Shown here in pieces: positions 60,590-64,000 of a stretch of DNA of 64,000 bases (position 1 is the first letter of the stretch; every line of letters begins with the position of its first letter). The stretch covers positions 30,269 through 94,268 of the forward strand of contig NZ_KZ084337.1 in assembly GCF_002093975.1 (NCBI RefSeq), in the 5' to 3' direction. The notes beneath the pieces were generated by a model. The model saw only the letters and a list, made by a program, of their open reading frames with translations. It searched no databases and had not been told where the DNA came from. The position numbers were made by a program, and so were the translations under genes. This DNA is from Thermoactinospora rubra. Its GTDB lineage: Bacteria; Actinomycetota; Actinomycetes; Streptosporangiales; Streptosporangiaceae.

Positions 60590-61204
60590 ATGGCTACCAT
60601 CGAATTCGTCACCCTTGAGGTGGCCGACGTCGAGGCCGCCAAGCGCTTCTACTCCACCGCCTTCGGGTTGGACAGCTGGCTGCGCCTGCGGGCCTCGGAG
60701 GCGCCGACGACCGGCTTCCGCGGGTTCACGATGTCGCTCATCGTGTCCCAGCCGGCCACCGTCAACGGCCTCATCGGCGCCGCCCTCGACGCCGGCGCCA
60801 CGGCGTTGAAGCCGGCCGCGAAGTCGCTGTGGGGCTACGGCGGCGTCGTGCAGGCCCCGGACGGGACGATCTGGACGGTCGCCACCTCGGCGAAGAAGGA
60901 CACCGGCCCGGCCACCCGGCGGATCGACGAGGTCGTGCTCCAGCTGGGAGTCGCGGACGTGGCCGCGAGCAAGCGGTTCTACGTCGGCCGCGGCCTCACC
61001 GTGACGAGGAGCTTCGGCCGCAGGTACGTGGAGCTCGCCGATCCGTCGAGTCCCGTCAAGCTGACGCTCTACAAGCGTCGTGCCCTGGCCAAGGTCGCCG
61101 GCGTCGCTTCCGACGGCACCGGATCGCACCGGCTCGTCATCGGCAGCGACGCCGGGCCCTTCACCGACCCGGACGGCTTCGTGTGGGAGGCGGCCTCCCT
61201 ATAA
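60590..61204 (+). CDS. two-domain VOC (glyoxalase-like) protein
   Basis: A 204-residue protein with two VOC modules. The first starts IEFVTLEVADVEAAKRFYSTAFGLD and the second VVLQLGVADVAASKRFYVGRGLTV. The C-terminus reads FTDPDGFVWEAASL. Intramolecular pairing of the modules forms one active site. The ATG is at 60590. It lies behind the cellulase terminator and is probably unrelated to it. The ligand is unknown. Confidence 0.82.
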   Translation: MATIEFVTLEVADVEAAKRFYSTAFGLDSWLRLRASEAPTTGFRGFTMSLIVSQPATVNGLIGAALDAGATALKPAAKSLWGYGGVVQAPDGTIWTVATSAKKDTGPATRRIDEVVLQLGVADVAASKRFYVGRGLTVTRSFGRRYVELADPSSPVKLTLYKRRALAKVAGVASDGTGSHRLVIGSDAGPFTDPDGFVWEAASL

Positions 61205-61387
61205 CGGCAAAGGCTTCTGATCCGGGAGCCACACCAGGTCGCGGCCCGCCGTACAGGATCGACAGGACTGGAGGGCCTCCTTCGGGTGTTGCGGGCGGGA
61301 CAAACGATCAGACGGCTCACATTCAGCGGGACACAACGATCGCGAGCCTTGGCGCGCCCGCCCTCCTGACGGCGATCACGGGACTTC

Positions 61388-62308
61388 CTAGCGGGTCGCG
61401 TCCAGGACCGGTTTCACGTCGACGATCGGGGTGCCGTCGACGGCCTCGAGATCGGCCACCCGCACCCGAAGCCCGTCGATCTCAAGCACCCGGACTCGGT
61501 GCAGGCCGACGGGGTTGGGCCGGTCGGCGGAACGGGTGCTGAAGACACCGGTCAGCGGGTTGCGTGGATCGTCGCGCGGATGTACGGCCAGCACGGATCG
61601 GTCGGCGAGGTGCAGCCACGTGAGGACGAACACCTCATCGCCCACCGTAAGATCACGGATGCCATCGGCCACGGCGGGGTCGAACGCCAGCCAAGCCTCG
61701 GGAGCGCCCTCCACACCCTGCTTCGGAGCGCTCGCGCGATCCGTCAACGGCGACTCGACGGCTCCGATGGGAAGAATCTCGTACGTCATGACTTCTCCGT
61801 CCCGTGAGCCGGCCCGATGTGTGGTCTGGGCGTCGTCTTCCTCCTCCACCCGGACGAAGCCCACCGAATGAACGGCCAGACCCAGGATCCCGCCGACCAG
61901 GACGACCACTCCGGCGATCATCATGATGTGCCAGAAACCGGCGACCACCCCGATGAAGCCGAGCCCGAGCGCCGAGCCTTTCGCCACGCGCACGAAAACG
62001 GACGTCGTCGCGCGTCGCCGGTAGGTCTCCTGCCGGTTCAGTACGACAAGAGCGGCCAGAAGCGGGATGGCCAGCGAGAACGCGATCACGCAGATCTTGG
62101 CGGACAGATCGAGGGGGGCGGTTCCCGGCGTCAGGAACGGCTGGACGAAGACGACCCCGATGCCGATCAGGCCGCCGTACATCAGGTTGTCCTGCCGGAG
62201 GGTCTCCTCCACCTGCCCTGCCGTCCGTTTCCGCCACCATTCCACTTGCGCGGCGGCTTGCCGCTCCCACCACTCTGCGCTCTGCGTGTTCTCGTCCACG
62301 GCGACCAT
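61388..62308 (-). CDS. membrane protein fused in frame to TrmO (TsaA) domain
   Basis: One open frame of 306 residues. Residues ~1-172 are a membrane protein with four helices (GGLIGIGVVFVQPFL, ICVIAFSLAIPLLAALVVL, GSALGLGFIGVVAGFWHIM, VVLVGGILGLAVHSVG). The last 133 residues are a TrmO/YaeB-type tRNA methyltransferase domain (FSTRSADRPNPVGLHRVRVL; SAM-dependent N6-methylation at A37 in the known enzymes). There is no stop between them. A well-placed GGAG lies before an internal ATG at 61787-61789, so independent translation of the 133-residue TrmO is equally likely. The fusion is either real or a lost stop codon. Confidence 0.62.
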   Translation of the reverse strand: MVAVDENTQSAEWWERQAAAQVEWWRKRTAGQVEETLRQDNLMYGGLIGIGVVFVQPFLTPGTAPLDLSAKICVIAFSLAIPLLAALVVLNRQETYRRRATTSVFVRVAKGSALGLGFIGVVAGFWHIMMIAGVVVLVGGILGLAVHSVGFVRVEEEDDAQTTHRAGSRDGEVMTYEILPIGAVESPLTDRASAPKQGVEGAPEAWLAFDPAVADGIRDLTVGDEVFVLTWLHLADRSVLAVHPRDDPRNPLTGVFSTRSADRPNPVGLHRVRVLEIDGLRVRVADLEAVDGTPIVDVKPVLDATR

Positions 62309-62345
62309 TGTGCAGGCGACGGCGATTCCTGAGTGAGGCGCCTGG

Positions 62346-63161
62346 CTAGCCGTCCGAGCCCGCGGCAGCCGACGGCGGAACCTCCACGACGAAGCACAGG
62401 AAGCTGAGCTTGGTCGACACGTCATCGAAGTCGTCGGGGAACACCTCGCGGGCGGCCGGGTCGACCTGCGGCTCGCTGATGACGGCAAGGCGGAAGCCCG
62501 CTGCGGTGAAGGCGCCGGTCATCGCCTGCAACGGCCGGCGCCAGAAGACCATCGGAAAGGACCGCCCGCCGAACGTCCACTCGTCGGTATTGCTGGTGGT
62601 CGCGAAATAGCTGGGCCGAGGAGGACTCTGGCACAGGTGGTCCACGAAAGGATGGCTCACCGACGCGATCAGCTGGCCGCCGGGCCTGAGCACGCGGCGC
62701 ATCTCGGCCAGCGTCGGCCCCCAGTCCTCCAGGTAGTGCAGCACCAGCGACGCGACCACGTCGTCGAACGTGCCGTCGGCGAACGGCAGCGGATCACGCA
62801 GGTCGGCCACGTGCAGGTCCGCGTCGTCACCGAGCCGCCGCCTGGCCAGCGCCAGCATCCCGGCGCCGGCGTCGACGCCGGTGACGACGGCGCCGCGGTC
62901 GCGTAGCGCGGCGGACAGCGGGCCTGAGCCGCACCCGGCGTCCAGGATCCGGCGGCCGGCCACGTCCCCGGCGAGGGCCAGGATCGCGGGCCGCGCCAAG
63001 TATGCGTTCAGGAGGCTGTTCTCGGTTTCCGCCGAGTACGCCTCGGCGAAGCTGTCGTAGTCGTTCGCCTGGGCCGGATCCGCGGGCCGGGTCGCGGGCG
63101 AGACCCAGTCAGGTTGCCGCGGTGTGAAGATCTCGGGCCCGTCGCTTGTGCGTTCCATCAT
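62346..63161 (-). CDS. class I SAM-dependent methyltransferase
   Basis: A 271-residue methyltransferase of the Methyltransf_11 type. The SAM motif is RILDAGCGSGPLS (about 72-84), then GVDAGAGML, and ADGTFDDVVASLVLHYLEDW is the post-motif region. The MRRVLRPGGQLIASVSHPF segment is the usual fourth motif. The substrate is unknown. It is convergent with nothing and divergent from the DHFR-like gene at 63318. Confidence 0.86.
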   Translation of the reverse strand: MMERTSDGPEIFTPRQPDWVSPATRPADPAQANDYDSFAEAYSAETENSLLNAYLARPAILALAGDVAGRRILDAGCGSGPLSAALRDRGAVVTGVDAGAGMLALARRRLGDDADLHVADLRDPLPFADGTFDDVVASLVLHYLEDWGPTLAEMRRVLRPGGQLIASVSHPFVDHLCQSPPRPSYFATTSNTDEWTFGGRSFPMVFWRRPLQAMTGAFTAAGFRLAVISEPQVDPAAREVFPDDFDDVSTKLSFLCFVVEVPPSAAAGSDG

Positions 63162-63317
63162 CGCAGCCTAGCGATCTTCGGCCGCGTTGAGCGGCCTATG
63201 GCGCTCGCATTCGTCTTGGCCGGACCGGCGTCATGGTGGGCAGATTCCGGTGGCCCAGCGATGAGTTCCGAGCAGGAGACGGGTCGACTCAGGCACGAGA
63301 CCGACGAGAGGAACGTC

Positions 63318-63941
63318 ATGGACAGCGCAGGGACCCCCGAGAGCATCGGCATCACGCCCACCCCGTCGCTGCCGGACACGGAACGGCAGACCGCCGCGGG
63401 GAAGGTGCTCTGGCACTTCACCATGTCGCTGGACGGGTTCGTGGCAGGACCGGACCATGCCATGGACTGGATGACGGGTTTCTCCTCCCGCCCCGGCCTC
63501 ATCGAGGAATATGCCGAGACGACCGGCGCCGTGCTGGGCGGCCGGAAGGGCTGGGACGCCTTCCCCGATCCCGGCAGCATCTACGGCGGCGCGTGGCAGG
63601 GTCCGCTCTTCGTCCTGACGCACCATCCTGAGGACGCTCAGCCCGCTCCGGGCGCGACGTTCCTGAACTGCGATGTGGCCGAGGCGGTCCGGATCGGGCT
63701 GGAGGCCGCCGGCGGCAAGAACCTCGAGGTCTTCTCGCCCACGATCGGCCGGCAGCTCCTCGAGCGCGGACTGATCGACGAGATCGACCTGCACGTCGCG
63801 CCGGTGCTGCTCGGCGACGGGGTCCGGCTGTTCGACAACCCCGGGGGCGCCCCCGTCCGCCTCGAGCTCCTCAACGGCGACGATCCGTCGGCGGTGGTGA
63901 ACCTGCGCTACCACCCGGTCGCGGCCGACCGCAGCGGTTAG
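63318..63941 (+). CDS. dihydrofolate reductase family protein (RibD C-terminal-like)
   Basis: A 207-residue DHFR/RibD_C-fold protein. The core begins HFTMSLDGFVAGPDHAMDWM, and IGRQLLERGLIDEIDLHVAPVLLGDGVRLF is the hallmark C-terminal half. Between them, AVLGGRKGWDAF forms the cofactor loop. The ATG at 63318 has AGAGG upstream. The N-terminal ~35 residues before the core are Pro/Thr-rich. It is a distant relative of the protein at 4261. Activity on folate is not expected for this subgroup. Confidence 0.83.
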   Translation: MDSAGTPESIGITPTPSLPDTERQTAAGKVLWHFTMSLDGFVAGPDHAMDWMTGFSSRPGLIEEYAETTGAVLGGRKGWDAFPDPGSIYGGAWQGPLFVLTHHPEDAQPAPGATFLNCDVAEAVRIGLEAAGGKNLEVFSPTIGRQLLERGLIDEIDLHVAPVLLGDGVRLFDNPGGAPVRLELLNGDDPSAVVNLRYHPVAADRSG

Positions 63942-64000
63942 GAAGGCATCCGGGGCTGAGAGCCTGCTGACGAAGGGTTTGGTCGGTACGGCCGAGTTGG

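Overview
This window is GC-rich actinobacterial DNA. The gene families (mycothiol-type DinB/MDMPI enzyme, WYL, PadR and AraC regulators, CBM2-bearing cellulases with CebR-like operators, a pSAM2-type integrative element) and codon use suggest a filamentous soil actinomycete, perhaps of the Streptosporangiaceae. The family assignment is inference. The window combines ordinary accessory chromosome, a tRNA-anchored mobile region and a cellulolytic locus.

Layout. 0-4.9 kb: an amidase / DUF1989 / flavin-reductase group (probable urea- or amide-type nitrogen scavenging), decayed gene fragments, a PPC-domain protein and a dihydrofolate-reductase-like enzyme divergent from a large LuxR/ATPase regulator (to 7.7 kb). 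7.8-12.1 kb: an insertion-sequence graveyard with two copies of one rve-type IS (copy 1 intact, copy 2 with two frameshifts) abutting fragments of IS1182-like and IS1380-like transposases, plus a small XRE regulator. 12.3-17.7 kb: tRNA-Lys, an acyl-CoA dehydrogenase, a PspC protein, an MFS exporter, a minimal zinc metallopeptidase and a membrane metallophosphoesterase. 17.7-18.0 kb: tRNA-Glu, tRNA-Asp and tRNA-Phe.

18-35.4 kb is the mobile region. A pSAM2-like integrative conjugative element (AICE) begins at the 3' half of tRNA-Phe. It has a restriction-endonuclease-like cargo gene, then leftward int-xis-rep, small proteins, a DUF2637 membrane protein, an FtsK/TraB-like DNA translocase and an OB-like protein, with GntR and XRE regulators. 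Cargo follows: a signal-peptide protein, a lipoprotein and a membrane protein. A second copy of the tRNA-Phe 3' end lies at 31.84 kb and a third, shorter one at 35.25 kb. Each is flanked at constant distance by 23-bp direct repeats that look like integrase arm sites. The array therefore appears to be one AICE followed by an integrase-less, CIME-like passenger (31.9-35.2 kb) and perhaps the stub of a third element.

35.9-54 kb is chromosomal accessory DNA: a trypsin-fold secreted protein lacking the expected serine, resistance-like phosphotransferases, acetyltransferases and several regulator/target pairs (PadR with a beta-lactamase-fold hydrolase, MarR, AraC with an NmrA-like reductase and DUF1772). 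A two-component system here is divergent from a lipoprotein-HlyD-ABC-FtsX efflux operon whose genes overlap by ATGA/GTGA junctions.

54-60.5 kb is a cellulose-degradation locus: a GH6 cellulase with CBM2 and two Calx-beta-like modules, an AA10 lytic polysaccharide monooxygenase with CBM2, and a GH12 endoglucanase with FnIII and CBM2. Perfect or near-perfect TGGGAGCGCTCCCA palindromes sit near the GH6 and GH12 genes. They imply cellobiose-responsive repression by a CebR-like LacI regulator encoded elsewhere. 60.6-64 kb: a two-domain VOC protein, an unusual membrane-protein/TrmO fusion frame, a SAM methyltransferase and a second DHFR-like protein.
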